NCBI GenBank assembly: GCA_036351575.1
Contig: JAZBPJ010000073.1
Location: 1 to 35,858, forward strand
Direction of reading: 5' to 3'
Length of the DNA stretch: 35,858 nt
DNA from: JABDPF01 sp036351575
GTDB lineage: Bacteria > Pseudomonadota > Gammaproteobacteria > Xanthomonadales > SZUA-36
A program made the translations under genes and the position numbers. Positions 15,036 to 23,051 of the stretch are shown piece after piece. The notes under the pieces were generated by a model. It was given only the letters and a program-made list of their open reading frames with translations, did no database searches and had not been told where the DNA came from. Positions within the stretch are counted from its first letter, which is position 1, and the number at the start of each line of letters is the position of its first letter.

Positions 15036-16826
15036 TCAGTAAACCCTCGCTTTGGGCGGAATCACTTCCACATCGTCCGTCAGCGTATACATGTGAACCG
15101 GGCGGTAATCCAGCGTCACCCTGCCGTTTTCATCGACCCAGGACAGTGTGTGCTTGTGCCAGTTCTCGTCGTCGCGGTCCGGGTAGTCCTCGCGGGCGTG
15201 CGCGCCGCGGCTTTCCTTGCGGTTTTCCGCGGAGGCCAGCGTCGAAACGGCTGACCCCAGCAGGTTCCTGAGTTCCAGGGTCTCCACCAGGTCCGAGTTC
15301 CAGACCATGGACCGGTCGGAAACGCTGACATCGGTGAAGCCCTGGTACACGTCCCCGATCAGGCGGACACCCTCTTCGAGCACCTCGCCCGTACGGAATA
15401 CCGCTGCGTTGTTCTGCATCACGGCCTGCATTTCGTCGCGAATACTGGCCGTCGAACGGATGCCCTTGGCATGACGCAGGGCATCGAAGTCCCCGACCAG
15501 CGCATCGACCCGTTCGGCGGGAATTTCCGGATGCGGCATGTTCGGCTTCATCGTCTCGGCGCAGCGCTGCGCCACCGCTCGGCCGAACACGATCAGGTCG
15601 AGCAGCGAGTTCGATCCCAGGCGGTTCGCTCCGTGCACGGAAACGCAGGCCGCTTCGCCGATGGCGAAAAGCCCGGGTACTACCGTATCGGGATCTCCGT
15701 CGCGCAGCGTAACGACTTCGCCCATGTAATTTGTCGGAATTCCGCCCATGTTGTAGTGCACGGTGGGCAGCACGGGGATGGGATCGGTCGTCACATCGAC
15801 ACCGGCAAAAATCTCTGCGCTCTCGGCGATACCGGGCAGTCGCTCGTTGATCACGTCTGCACCCAGGTGCTGCAGGTTCAGGTGGATATGATCTTTCCTG
15901 GGGCCGACCCCCCTGCCCTCGCGGATCTCGACGGTCATGGAACGGCTGACCACGTCGCGTGACGCGAGGTCTTTGGCATTGGGCGCATAGCGCTCCATGA
16001 AGCGCTCACCCTCGGAGTTGGTCAGGAATCCGCCCTCGCCGCGCACGCCCTCCGTGATCAGGCAGCCGGCGCCGTAAATGCCGGTCGGGTGGAACTGCAC
16101 GAACTCCATGTCCTGCAGCGGCAGGCCGGCACGCAGCACCATGCCGTTGCCATCGCCCGTGCAGGTATGCGCGGACGTTGCCGAGAAATAAGCCCGGCCA
16201 TAGCCGCCGGTCGCCAGGATGACCGCGTGCGCCCGAAACAGGTGCAGCTTGCCCTCGGCCAGGTCCCAGGCCAGCACGCCGCGGCAAACGCCGTCATCGT
16301 CCATCAGCAGGTCCGTGGCGAAATATTCTATGAAGAACGTTGCATCGTGCTTGAGCGATTGCTGGTACAGCGTGTGCAGGATAGCGTGACCCGTGCGGTC
16401 GGCCGCGGCGCAGGTCCGCTGGGCCGTGCCCTCGCCGTAATGCGTGGTCATGCCGCCGAAGGGGCGCTGGTAGATACGCCCGTCTTCGGTGCGGGAAAAC
16501 GGTACGCCGAAGTGCTCGAGTTCGATCACCGAGGGCATGGCCTCTCTGCACATGTACTCGATCGCGTCCTGGTCGCCGAGCCAGTCGGAGCCCTTGACCG
16601 TGTCGTACATGTGCCAGCGCCAGTCGTCTTCGCCCATGTTTCCCAGGGCGGCGGACATCCCGCCCTGCGCGGCGACGGTATGGCTGCGTGTCGGAAAGAC
16701 CTTGGTGACACAGGCGGTGGAGAGCCCGGTCGCGGCGACGCCCATCGTGGCGCGCAGGCCCGCTCCGCCCGCACCGACAACGACCACGTCGTACTTGTGT
16801 TCCTGTATTTCGTAGGAATGACTCAT
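15036..16826 (-). CDS. sdhA: Succinate dehydrogenase flavoprotein subunit SdhA
   Basis: A 596-aa FAD subunit. The Rossmann motif VVVGAGGAGLRA is at 15-26 and the covalent FAD histidine is His49 in TRSHTVAAQGG. The substrate-site segment HGANRLGSNSLLDLIVFG and the C-terminal RPVHMYTLTDDVEVIPPKARVY end are intact. It oxidises succinate to fumarate on the cytoplasmic side and passes electrons to SdhB. Length is close to E. coli SdhA (588 aa). Confidence 0.97.
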   Translation of the reverse strand: MSHSYEIQEHKYDVVVVGAGGAGLRATMGVAATGLSTACVTKVFPTRSHTVAAQGGMSAALGNMGEDDWRWHMYDTVKGSDWLGDQDAIEYMCREAMPSVIELEHFGVPFSRTEDGRIYQRPFGGMTTHYGEGTAQRTCAAADRTGHAILHTLYQQSLKHDATFFIEYFATDLLMDDDGVCRGVLAWDLAEGKLHLFRAHAVILATGGYGRAYFSATSAHTCTGDGNGMVLRAGLPLQDMEFVQFHPTGIYGAGCLITEGVRGEGGFLTNSEGERFMERYAPNAKDLASRDVVSRSMTVEIREGRGVGPRKDHIHLNLQHLGADVINERLPGIAESAEIFAGVDVTTDPIPVLPTVHYNMGGIPTNYMGEVVTLRDGDPDTVVPGLFAIGEAACVSVHGANRLGSNSLLDLIVFGRAVAQRCAETMKPNMPHPEIPAERVDALVGDFDALRHAKGIRSTASIRDEMQAVMQNNAAVFRTGEVLEEGVRLIGDVYQGFTDVSVSDRSMVWNSDLVETLELRNLLGSAVSTLASAENRKESRGAHAREDYPDRDDENWHKHTLSWVDENGRVTLDYRPVHMYTLTDDVEVIPPKARVY

Positions 16827-16829
16827 GAC

Positions 16830-17210
16830 TCAGGACCCCAGCGCCAGTTTCAGCACGTGAACGATACCCAGGGCCATCAGCGCATAGGCGCCGCCCCGGG
16901 TGATGAAATACAGGATGGACTCGGCGACGGCGTTGTGAACGTAGTCCTCGATCACGACCTGCAGCCCCAGCATCGCGTGGTACAGCATCACGACCAGCGC
17001 CAGGCAGAGGAAGGAAGCGTTCACCGGGTTGGCGATGAAGTCGCGCGAAACGGCATAGCCGCCGCCGGACAGCGACAGGACCGCGTACACCAGCCATGCG
17101 GCCAGGAAGATCAGCAGGACGGCCGAAGCGCGCTGTGCGTACCAATGCTGGACGCCGCTTCGGGAACTGCCGTGACCCCGGGCCGCGGCGATCGGATGAC
17201 GCATGCTCAT
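16830..17210 (-). CDS. sdhD: Succinate dehydrogenase membrane anchor SdhD
   Basis: A 126-aa protein with three membrane helices (about 27-48, 62-88, 99-122). His78 in LYHAMLGLQVVIEDYVH is the probable heme b ligand, and Asp89-Tyr90 match the quinone-site pair. The N-terminal SGVQHWYAQRASAVLL segment is typical of SdhD. It overlaps the sdhC stop by 4 nt and is followed by sdhA after 3 nt. Confidence 0.92.
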   Translation of the reverse strand: MSMRHPIAAARGHGSSRSGVQHWYAQRASAVLLIFLAAWLVYAVLSLSGGGYAVSRDFIANPVNASFLCLALVVMLYHAMLGLQVVIEDYVHNAVAESILYFITRGGAYALMALGIVHVLKLALGS

Positions 17211-17593
17211 AAGGTTACTCCCAGCACGGCAGCGCCGAGCACGGCGGTTGCGATCAGGACCATCCAGCCGGCAGTGTAGGCAGACCGGATTTCAAGCGCC
17301 CTGCCCGTGTCCCAGACCAGGTGACGAATGCCGTTCAGCAAGTGGTAAAAAAGACAAAGAACCGAAACCGCCAGCACAGCCTTGCCGGGCAGGCTCGCCG
17401 CGAACCGTTCAAACACGGCGAACGATTCCGCTCCGCCTGCGGTCGCGATGATCCACCACAGGAACAGCGGAGCGCCGATGACGCTCAGAAAAACGCCGGT
17501 GGCCCGGTGCGTTATCGACATGATGGATGTCATCTGGGGCTTGTAATACGGCCCGATCATGAACGGGGAAAGAGGTCGCTGATCTGTTTTCAT
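17207..17593 (-). CDS. sdhC: Succinate dehydrogenase cytochrome b556 subunit SdhC
   Basis: A 128-aa protein with three helices. RPLSPFMIGPYYKPQMTS and SITHRATGVFLS (SITHR at 26-30) are the conserved quinone-site region; His84 in YHLLNGIRHLVWD is the likely heme ligand. The RPLSP...YKPQ...SITHR pattern resembles the mitochondrial/alphaproteobacterial SdhC type. It is the first gene of the sdhCDAB-sdhE-ygfX-fixL-fixJ chain. Confidence 0.93.
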   Translation of the reverse strand: MKTDQRPLSPFMIGPYYKPQMTSIMSITHRATGVFLSVIGAPLFLWWIIATAGGAESFAVFERFAASLPGKAVLAVSVLCLFYHLLNGIRHLVWDTGRALEIRSAYTAGWMVLIATAVLGAAVLGVTL

Positions 17594-17663
17594 GGCTGCC
17601 AGTCAATCGTGTTATGCGGACGGGAGTGAACGTACCCGGAAACGGCCGTTCACCGACACTCGA

Positions 17664-17692
17664 AGCGTAATGGCTCGACCACCCAGATTCAA
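17664..17692 (-). promoter_or_regulatory. Probable sigma-70 promoter of the sdh operon
   Basis: On the minus strand TTGAAT (17687-17692) and TACGCT (17664-17669) are separated by 17 nt, placing the transcript start near 17657 and giving a leader of about 64 nt. A 10-bp palindrome, AACGGCCGTT (17641-17650), lies just downstream of that start and could be an operator. The -10 is weak, which fits a regulated promoter. Confidence 0.45.
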
Positions 17693-17740
17693 GATGCCAT
17701 TTCGGCGATCTTGCAACGGGAATCGCCGAAGCATTTTGCA

Positions 17741-17746
17741 TACAAT
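17741..17746 (+). promoter_or_regulatory. Possible -10 element for ygfZ
   Basis: TACAAT about 38 nt before the chosen ygfZ start. No -35 is evident at 17 nt (a TTGCAA lies 24 nt upstream, too far). If it is used, the ATG at 17745 would be inside the promoter, supporting the TTG start at 17784. Confidence 0.3.
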
Positions 17747-17783
17747 GCGCGTACCTGAACAGCCAGCAATACGGAGAAGCAGT

Positions 17784-18536
17784 TTGAGCACGTTCCAGAT
17801 TCCCTACCTGTCCGTCGCGCGCGCGTCGGGAGAAGACGCCGAAGCATTCCTGCAGTCCCAGCTCAGCGCCGACGTCGCGGCGCTGGAAGAGGGCTCACCC
17901 GGTTTCGCCTGCTACTGCACACCCAAAGGGCAGGTGCTCGGTCTGCTGCTGGTCGGGCGCCGTGGTGAGGATTTCCTGCTGGCCGCGCACACGGCGCTGC
18001 TGCCCGGCCTGCTGAAACGGCTCGGGATGTATGTTCTGCGCTCGAAGGTGCGCCTGGCCCTCGAACCGGGGCTCTGCGTGAGCGGCGCAAGCGGGCCGGA
18101 ATGGAGCTTTGCTGCGGATGCCCCCGCCCTGGACGATACGGACGCCTGGCGCGCCGAAGAACTCCGCTCCGGAGTGGCGTGGCTCGATACCGATACGGCC
18201 GAGAAGTTCATTCCGCAGATGCTCGGCTACGACACGATCGGGGCCGTGAGTTTTCAGAAGGGCTGCTATCCCGGCCAGGAAATCGTGGCGCGCGCCCGTT
18301 ACCTGGGCAAGGTCAAGCGCCTGCCCGCGATCGTTGAGATCGAAGGTCGGCCCGGGCTGAAAAACGGCTCCAGGCTGCGCCTTGGCCGGGCTGGAGAGTG
18401 GACCGACGCGGTGCTGGTCGATCACGCCGAAGACGGCGATAAAACGGTGCTGTTCACGGTCGCCCGGGACCCTGGCGAGACGGCTTTCGATGAAATCGAG
18501 TACGAAGGCTCGAACTATCGCTGCGCGACGACGTAG
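17784..18536 (+). CDS. ygfZ: YgfZ/GcvT-like folate-binding protein
   Basis: A 250-aa protein with the family signature QKGCYPGQEIVARARYLGKVKR (catalytic-like Cys161). YgfZ proteins use tetrahydrofolate to support repair or assembly of certain Fe-S enzymes and tRNA modification by MiaB. The TTG at 17784 is preferred because GGAG lies 9 nt upstream and homology starts there (FQIPYLSVARASGEDAEAFL). An ATG at 17745 has no ribosome-binding site, and the first in-frame ATG at 17592 would run through the sdh promoter. It is divergent from sdhC, whose product complex is rich in Fe-S clusters. Its 3' end overlaps the convergent methyltransferase gene by 22 nt. Confidence 0.85.
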   Translation: MSTFQIPYLSVARASGEDAEAFLQSQLSADVAALEEGSPGFACYCTPKGQVLGLLLVGRRGEDFLLAAHTALLPGLLKRLGMYVLRSKVRLALEPGLCVSGASGPEWSFAADAPALDDTDAWRAEELRSGVAWLDTDTAEKFIPQMLGYDTIGAVSFQKGCYPGQEIVARARYLGKVKRLPAIVEIEGRPGLKNGSRLRLGRAGEWTDAVLVDHAEDGDKTVLFTVARDPGETAFDEIEYEGSNYRCATT

Positions 18537-19327
18537 CACACCCAGCCCGGATCCGCGTCACCGACTTCTGACGGCTCGTAGATGCCGTCACCTTCGTTGG
18601 TTTCCTCGTCCGTGCCTTCCCAGTAGACCGTAACGTCGCTGAAGCCCGCTTCTTCCAGCAACTCCCTGATCTCGGGCAATGTCCACAGCCGCCAGTGATA
18701 GCTGAAGGCGCGCTCCATGCGCGACCCGTCGGGAAACGTGAAGTGGATGTAGCAATCCATTTCGCTGTCGATCGGGTTGAAATTGGCCTGTTCCCAGACG
18801 TAGGTGAAATCCTCGCAGTCACGTTCCTCGACGATATCCCGAGGCGCCTCGTAGCCACCGTAGGCGTCGAGAAAAAAAATACCGTCCGGAACCAGGCCGG
18901 CGCGCACGCTGCAGAAGTATTCGAGCATGTCCGCGCGCCGTGAAAACAGGTAGTAGCTGAAATTCATCGCGAGCACGATATCGGCCGGTTCCACGGCGGC
19001 GTCACGGACGTCTGCCTGGATGAGCCGAATACGGGAGCGCTGCCCGGCTTCGAGCGAAGCAACGTTGTTCTCGGCGCCCCAGTCGAGCACTTCCTGGTCG
19101 AGGTCGACGGCCAGGGCCCGGTGCGATGACTCGCGCCGGACCCACTCGCAGGCCGTGTTCGCGGTACCGCAGAAGTCTTCCCGCAGCAGGCTGGCCGGCC
19201 GTTTCCTGAGCGCATTCCAGGTTTCCAGGACAAAATCGATTTCGGATTCGCTGTCCTGGACAGCCTGTTCGTAAAGCACGTGACGGTCGACGCGTTCGGC
19301 CGTGCGTTTTCTGCGCAACAGACCCAC
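18515..19327 (-). CDS. Class I SAM-dependent methyltransferase, substrate unknown
   Basis: A 270-aa protein starting with GTG at 19327. Motif I appears as LREDFCGTANTACEW (about 48-62), followed by the acidic residue after strand 2 (ALAVDLDQEVLDWG), an IRLIQADVRD motif and ADIVLAMNFSYYLFS as motif IV. The C-terminal half has an unusual aromatic region (DCYIHFTFPDG, AFSYHWRLWTLPEIRELLEEAGF), which suggests a small-molecule methyltransferase fold with a substrate lid. I recognise the fold but not the substrate. It begins 7 nt after ispG ends, so it is probably co-transcribed with pgsA-ispG. Its stop lies inside the 3' end of ygfZ. Confidence 0.82.
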   Translation of the reverse strand: MGLLRRKRTAERVDRHVLYEQAVQDSESEIDFVLETWNALRKRPASLLREDFCGTANTACEWVRRESSHRALAVDLDQEVLDWGAENNVASLEAGQRSRIRLIQADVRDAAVEPADIVLAMNFSYYLFSRRADMLEYFCSVRAGLVPDGIFFLDAYGGYEAPRDIVEERDCEDFTYVWEQANFNPIDSEMDCYIHFTFPDGSRMERAFSYHWRLWTLPEIRELLEEAGFSDVTVYWEGTDEETNEGDGIYEPSEVGDADPGWVCYVVAQR

Positions 19328-19334
19328 GCCCGCT

Positions 19335-20579
19335 TCAGTCGCGCCCGGGGCCCGAACCGTAGCGCTGCTGCACGTACTGCTCGATCAGTTCAAGAAATTC
19401 TTCACCCAGGCGTTCGCCGCGCAGCGTCGAGTGTTTTTTTCCGTCCATGAATACCGGTGCGACCGGCGCCTCGCCGGTGCCCGGCAGGCTGATGCCGATA
19501 TCGGCCTGGCGGCTCTCGCCGGGCCCGTTCACGACGCAACCCATGACCGCCAGCGATAGGCTCTCGACACCGGGATAGCGGAGTTTCCATTGCGGCATGC
19601 GCTCGCGCACGAAGTCCTGCACGTCCTGGGCCAGGGTCTGGAAAAACGTGCTCGTGGTGCGCCCGCAGCCCGGGCAGGCTGTGACCATCGGCGAAAAGGC
19701 GCGCAGACCCATGCTCTGCAGCATCTCCTGCGCCACGATGACTTCATCGGTACGCGGCTGTCCCGGTTCAGGCGTCAGGGAAACCCGGATGGTGTCGCCG
19801 ATGCCGCGCTGCAGCAGCACCGCCATGGCGGCAGTCGAGGCCACGATGCCCTTGCTGCCCATGCCGGCCTCGGTCAGCCCCAGGTGCAGCGGGTAGTCGC
19901 AGCGCTGCGCCAGTTCCCCGTAAACAGCGATCAGGTCCTGCACATCGCTCACCTTGCAGGACAGGATGACGCGATCGTGCGGGAGGCCCAGTTCTTCCGC
20001 CTGGCGGGCGCTGTCGACCGCCGAGCGGACCAGGGCCTCGCGCATCACGGCGGCCGCTTCGGCAGGATTCGCGGACGCCGCGTTGTCATCCATCAGCCGC
20101 GCCAGCAGGGCCTGGTCCAGGCTGCCCCAGTTGACGCCGATACGCACCGGCTTGCCATTCTCGATGGCCAGCTCGACGATGGTCGCGAACTGGTCGTCGC
20201 GCTTGCGTCCGAAACCGACATTGCCGGGGTTGATGCGGTATTTCGCCAGTATCTCGGCGCAGTCGGGCACCTCCCGCAGCAGCTGGTGCCCGTTGTAATG
20301 AAAATCGCCGACCAGCGGCACCTTGCAGGACATCATTTCGAGGCGGCGCTGGATCTCCGGCACGGCGCGGGCCGCCTCCAGAGTGTTGACGGTGATGCGC
20401 ACCAGTTCGGACCCCGCACGCGCCAGCTCGGCTACCTGCTGCGCCGTGGATTTCGCATCGGCCGTGTCCGTGTTGGTCATCGACTGCACGACGACCGGAT
20501 GGTCGCTGCCCACCGGCACGCCACCGACCAGGACGGTCGGCGTCTTGCGGCGGGCAATAACGCCTTCGACTGGACTCAT
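19335..20579 (-). CDS. ispG: (E)-4-hydroxy-3-methylbut-2-enyl-diphosphate synthase IspG (GcpE)
   Basis: A 414-aa enzyme of the MEP isoprenoid pathway that converts MEcPP to HMBPP with a [4Fe-4S] cluster. The cluster ligands are visible in TACPGCGRTT and CVVNGPGES, and the N-terminal VGSDHPVVVQSMTNTDTAD motif of the TIM-barrel is intact. I chose ATG at 20579 because it overlaps the pgsA stop by 4 nt (ATGA). Extending to 20708 would add 43 residues inside pgsA. Reductant is probably flavodoxin or ferredoxin. Confidence 0.96.
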   Translation of the reverse strand: MSPVEGVIARRKTPTVLVGGVPVGSDHPVVVQSMTNTDTADAKSTAQQVAELARAGSELVRITVNTLEAARAVPEIQRRLEMMSCKVPLVGDFHYNGHQLLREVPDCAEILAKYRINPGNVGFGRKRDDQFATIVELAIENGKPVRIGVNWGSLDQALLARLMDDNAASANPAEAAAVMREALVRSAVDSARQAEELGLPHDRVILSCKVSDVQDLIAVYGELAQRCDYPLHLGLTEAGMGSKGIVASTAAMAVLLQRGIGDTIRVSLTPEPGQPRTDEVIVAQEMLQSMGLRAFSPMVTACPGCGRTTSTFFQTLAQDVQDFVRERMPQWKLRYPGVESLSLAVMGCVVNGPGESRQADIGISLPGTGEAPVAPVFMDGKKHSTLRGERLGEEFLELIEQYVQQRYGSGPGRD

Positions 20580-21157
20580 CCCTTCGGTCCCTGTTTGGGG
20601 GACACGATAACGGGCCAGGCGGAACGCAGGTAGCTGCCCATCGACCACAGCGTGAGCACCGCCGCCGTGTAAAGCAGCAGTTCCCCGATCAGCATCACCG
20701 GGATCCATGCCAGGTCCTCACGGTAGAGCAGGAATCCGATAGCGGTCATCTGGAATATCGTTTTGACTTTGCCGACCCAGCTCACCTTGACCCGGGCGCG
20801 TTCGCCGATCTCGGACATCCATTCCCTCAGCGCGGATATCGTGATCTCGCGCCCGATGATGATCGCCGCTGCGATCGCGAAGACGATTTCGCGCGTCTCC
20901 TGCCGCTGTACCAGGAGGACCAGCGCCGTGGTGACCATGATCTTGTCGGCCACCGGGTCGAGGAAAGCCCCGAAACGCGACGTCTGCCCGGTGCTGCGCG
21001 CGATCGCACCGTCGGCGATGTCGGTCACGGCGGCAACGACGAACACGACGACACAGACGATATTCGACCAGTCGTAAGGCAGGTAAAACACGATGACCAG
21101 CACCGGAACGAGCGCAATCCGCAGCAGGGTCAGGATGGTGGGAAAAGTCAGTTGCAT
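20576..21157 (-). CDS. pgsA: CDP-diacylglycerol-glycerol-3-phosphate 3-phosphatidyltransferase PgsA
   Basis: A 193-aa membrane enzyme making phosphatidylglycerophosphate, the first step of phosphatidylglycerol synthesis. The CDP-alcohol phosphotransferase motif is complete: Asp49-Gly50, Ala53-Arg54, Gly63, Asp67 and Asp71 in DGAIARSTGQ...GAFLDPVADK. Five or six helices follow the usual pattern. It lies 53 nt after uvrC, a common gammaproteobacterial pairing, and is coupled to ispG. Confidence 0.95.
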   Translation of the reverse strand: MQLTFPTILTLLRIALVPVLVIVFYLPYDWSNIVCVVVFVVAAVTDIADGAIARSTGQTSRFGAFLDPVADKIMVTTALVLLVQRQETREIVFAIAAAIIIGREITISALREWMSEIGERARVKVSWVGKVKTIFQMTAIGFLLYREDLAWIPVMLIGELLLYTAAVLTLWSMGSYLRSAWPVIVSPKQGPKG

Positions 21158-21190
21158 GTCTTGGCTTCTTTCGAATCCTGTTATCCCGGC

Positions 21191-21199
21191 ATTATCGCA
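21191..21199 (-). promoter_or_regulatory. Possible extended -10 promoter before pgsA
   Basis: TGCGATAAT on the minus strand in the uvrC-pgsA gap gives a leader of about 27 nt with a GAAAGAAG ribosome-binding site. No good -35 lies upstream. It could allow pgsA-ispG expression independent of uvrC. Confidence 0.3.
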
Positions 21200-21210
21200 G
21201 ACATCGCCGC

Positions 21211-23043
21211 TCAGTGCAGTGCGCGAAAGATGATTTCAGCAAGCGTTGTGCTGATCCCGGGCACGCTGGAAAGCTCCTCGATCCCGGCCTGCTTCACCCC
21301 CTGGATGCCGCCAAAATGATTCAGCAGCGCCCGGCGGCGGCCCGGCCCGATCCCGGGAATTTTCTCGAGGCCCGAACGGGTCGACGCTTTCTGCCGGCGG
21401 CCGCGGTGACCGGTAATGGCGAAACGGTGCGCCTCGTCACGAATTTGCTGCACCAGGTGCGAAGCCGGCGATTCCGGCCCCGGGTAGATGCTGCGCCGCG
21501 GCGAATCCGTGATCCACTCCTCGTGACCGGCACGCCGGGACGGTCCCTTGGCGATTCCGACCACCGGGATGCCGCTGAGCCCCAGCTCGCCCAGTACGCC
21601 CTCCGCCTCCGCCAGTTGGCCCTTGCCGCCGTCGATCAGCACCAGGTCGGGCAGACTGCCCTCCTCTGCCTGGAGCCGCCCGTAACGCCGCGTGAGCACC
21701 TGGTGCATGGCGGCGTAATCGTCTCCCGGCGTGATGCCCTTCAGGTTGTAGCGGCGATAACGGGACTTGACCGGCCCGCCGGGGTCAAAAACCACGCAGG
21801 CGCCCACCGTCTCGCTGCCCGAGGTATGCGAGATATCGAAGCAGTCGATGCTGGACGGCGGCTCATCCAGGCCGAGCACGGTCTGCAGCGCTTCGAACTG
21901 CGCGTTGATGTTGGCCTGGCTGGCCAGTTTCATCAGCAGCGCCTGGCGGGCGTTGCCGAGGACCATGTCCAGCATCGCTCGCCGTTCTCCGCGCGGATGC
22001 GCCTGGATCACCACGCGGCGGCCGGCGGATTCCGAAAACACCGCGGCCAGCAGCGCCTGGTTTTCGACCGGCTCGGAGATGACCAACTGCGCGGGCGGAC
22101 GGCGATCACGGTAGTACTGCCCAAGGAAAGCCTCCATGACCTCGGCGGCCGTGCGGCCCTCGGCCTGGCTGGGGAAGTGGTTGCGCTGGCCCAGGTGGCG
22201 CCCGCCGCGTATCGACGCGACATCGACACAGAAACGGCCTTTTTCCTGAACGACCCCGACAATATCGATATCTTTCTGCCGGCCCGAGACGAACTGTTGC
22301 GCCTGCATCTGTTTCAGCAGGCTGATCTGGTCCCGGTAAAGAGCCGCGGTCTCGTACTCCAGTTCCGCGGCGGCCTGCTCCATGCGCTGAATCAGACGCT
22401 CGGTGACCTTGCGGTTGCGCCCTTCCAGGAACAGCCGCGCGTCGTTGACCTGCTCGGCGTAGTCCGATTTGCTGACCAGGCCCACGCAGGGCGCCGTGCA
22501 GCGGCGAATCTGGTGCTGCAGGCAGGGGCGGCTGCGATGGGCGAAGTAGCTGTCCTCGCAATTCCGCAGCCGAAACAGCTTCTGGATCAGGTTGATGCTG
22601 TCCCGCACGGAATGCGCCGAGGGGTAAGGGCCGAAAAAACTTTTTTTCGGATCACGCGCGCCGCGGTGAAAAAAAATGCGCGGAAAGTCGTGGTCGCTGC
22701 CCAGCACGATCCACGGGTAGGACTTGTCGTCCCGAAGCAGGATGTTGTAGCGGGGCTTGAGCGACTTGATCCACTCGTTTTCCAGCAGCAGCGCCTCGCC
22801 CTCGGTGCGCGTGATGGAAACCTCGATGCTTCGAATGCGCGCGATCATGCGCATGATGCGCTCACCTTTCGGCCGCGCGTCGAAATAACTGGCGACGCGT
22901 TTTCTGAGGTTGAGCGCCTTGCCGACATACAGCGCCAGCCCGCCCTCGTCGCGCATCAGGTACACGCCCGGGCGCGTCGGCAGACGGCGCGCCTCGGCCT
23001 TGCCGTCGAATTCAACCGCGCCGGGTTCGCTCGTCTTCGCCAT
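21211..23043 (-). CDS. uvrC: Excinuclease ABC subunit C UvrC
   Basis: A 610-aa nucleotide-excision repair nuclease. It has an N-terminal GIY-YIG domain (RPGVYLMRDEGGLALYVGKA), a Cys-rich patch (CLQHQIRRCTAPC), a UVR domain near residues 200-240, the C-terminal RNase H-like nuclease (IDCFDISHTSGSE, LVLIDGGKGQ, HRFAITGHR) and tandem helix-hairpin-helix motifs at the end. It makes both incisions around UvrB-bound lesions. The start is 8 nt after kdsB. Confidence 0.97.
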   Translation of the reverse strand: MAKTSEPGAVEFDGKAEARRLPTRPGVYLMRDEGGLALYVGKALNLRKRVASYFDARPKGERIMRMIARIRSIEVSITRTEGEALLLENEWIKSLKPRYNILLRDDKSYPWIVLGSDHDFPRIFFHRGARDPKKSFFGPYPSAHSVRDSINLIQKLFRLRNCEDSYFAHRSRPCLQHQIRRCTAPCVGLVSKSDYAEQVNDARLFLEGRNRKVTERLIQRMEQAAAELEYETAALYRDQISLLKQMQAQQFVSGRQKDIDIVGVVQEKGRFCVDVASIRGGRHLGQRNHFPSQAEGRTAAEVMEAFLGQYYRDRRPPAQLVISEPVENQALLAAVFSESAGRRVVIQAHPRGERRAMLDMVLGNARQALLMKLASQANINAQFEALQTVLGLDEPPSSIDCFDISHTSGSETVGACVVFDPGGPVKSRYRRYNLKGITPGDDYAAMHQVLTRRYGRLQAEEGSLPDLVLIDGGKGQLAEAEGVLGELGLSGIPVVGIAKGPSRRAGHEEWITDSPRRSIYPGPESPASHLVQQIRDEAHRFAITGHRGRRQKASTRSGLEKIPGIGPGRRRALLNHFGGIQGVKQAGIEELSSVPGISTTLAEIIFRALH

Positions 23044-23051
23044 CCGCCAGG

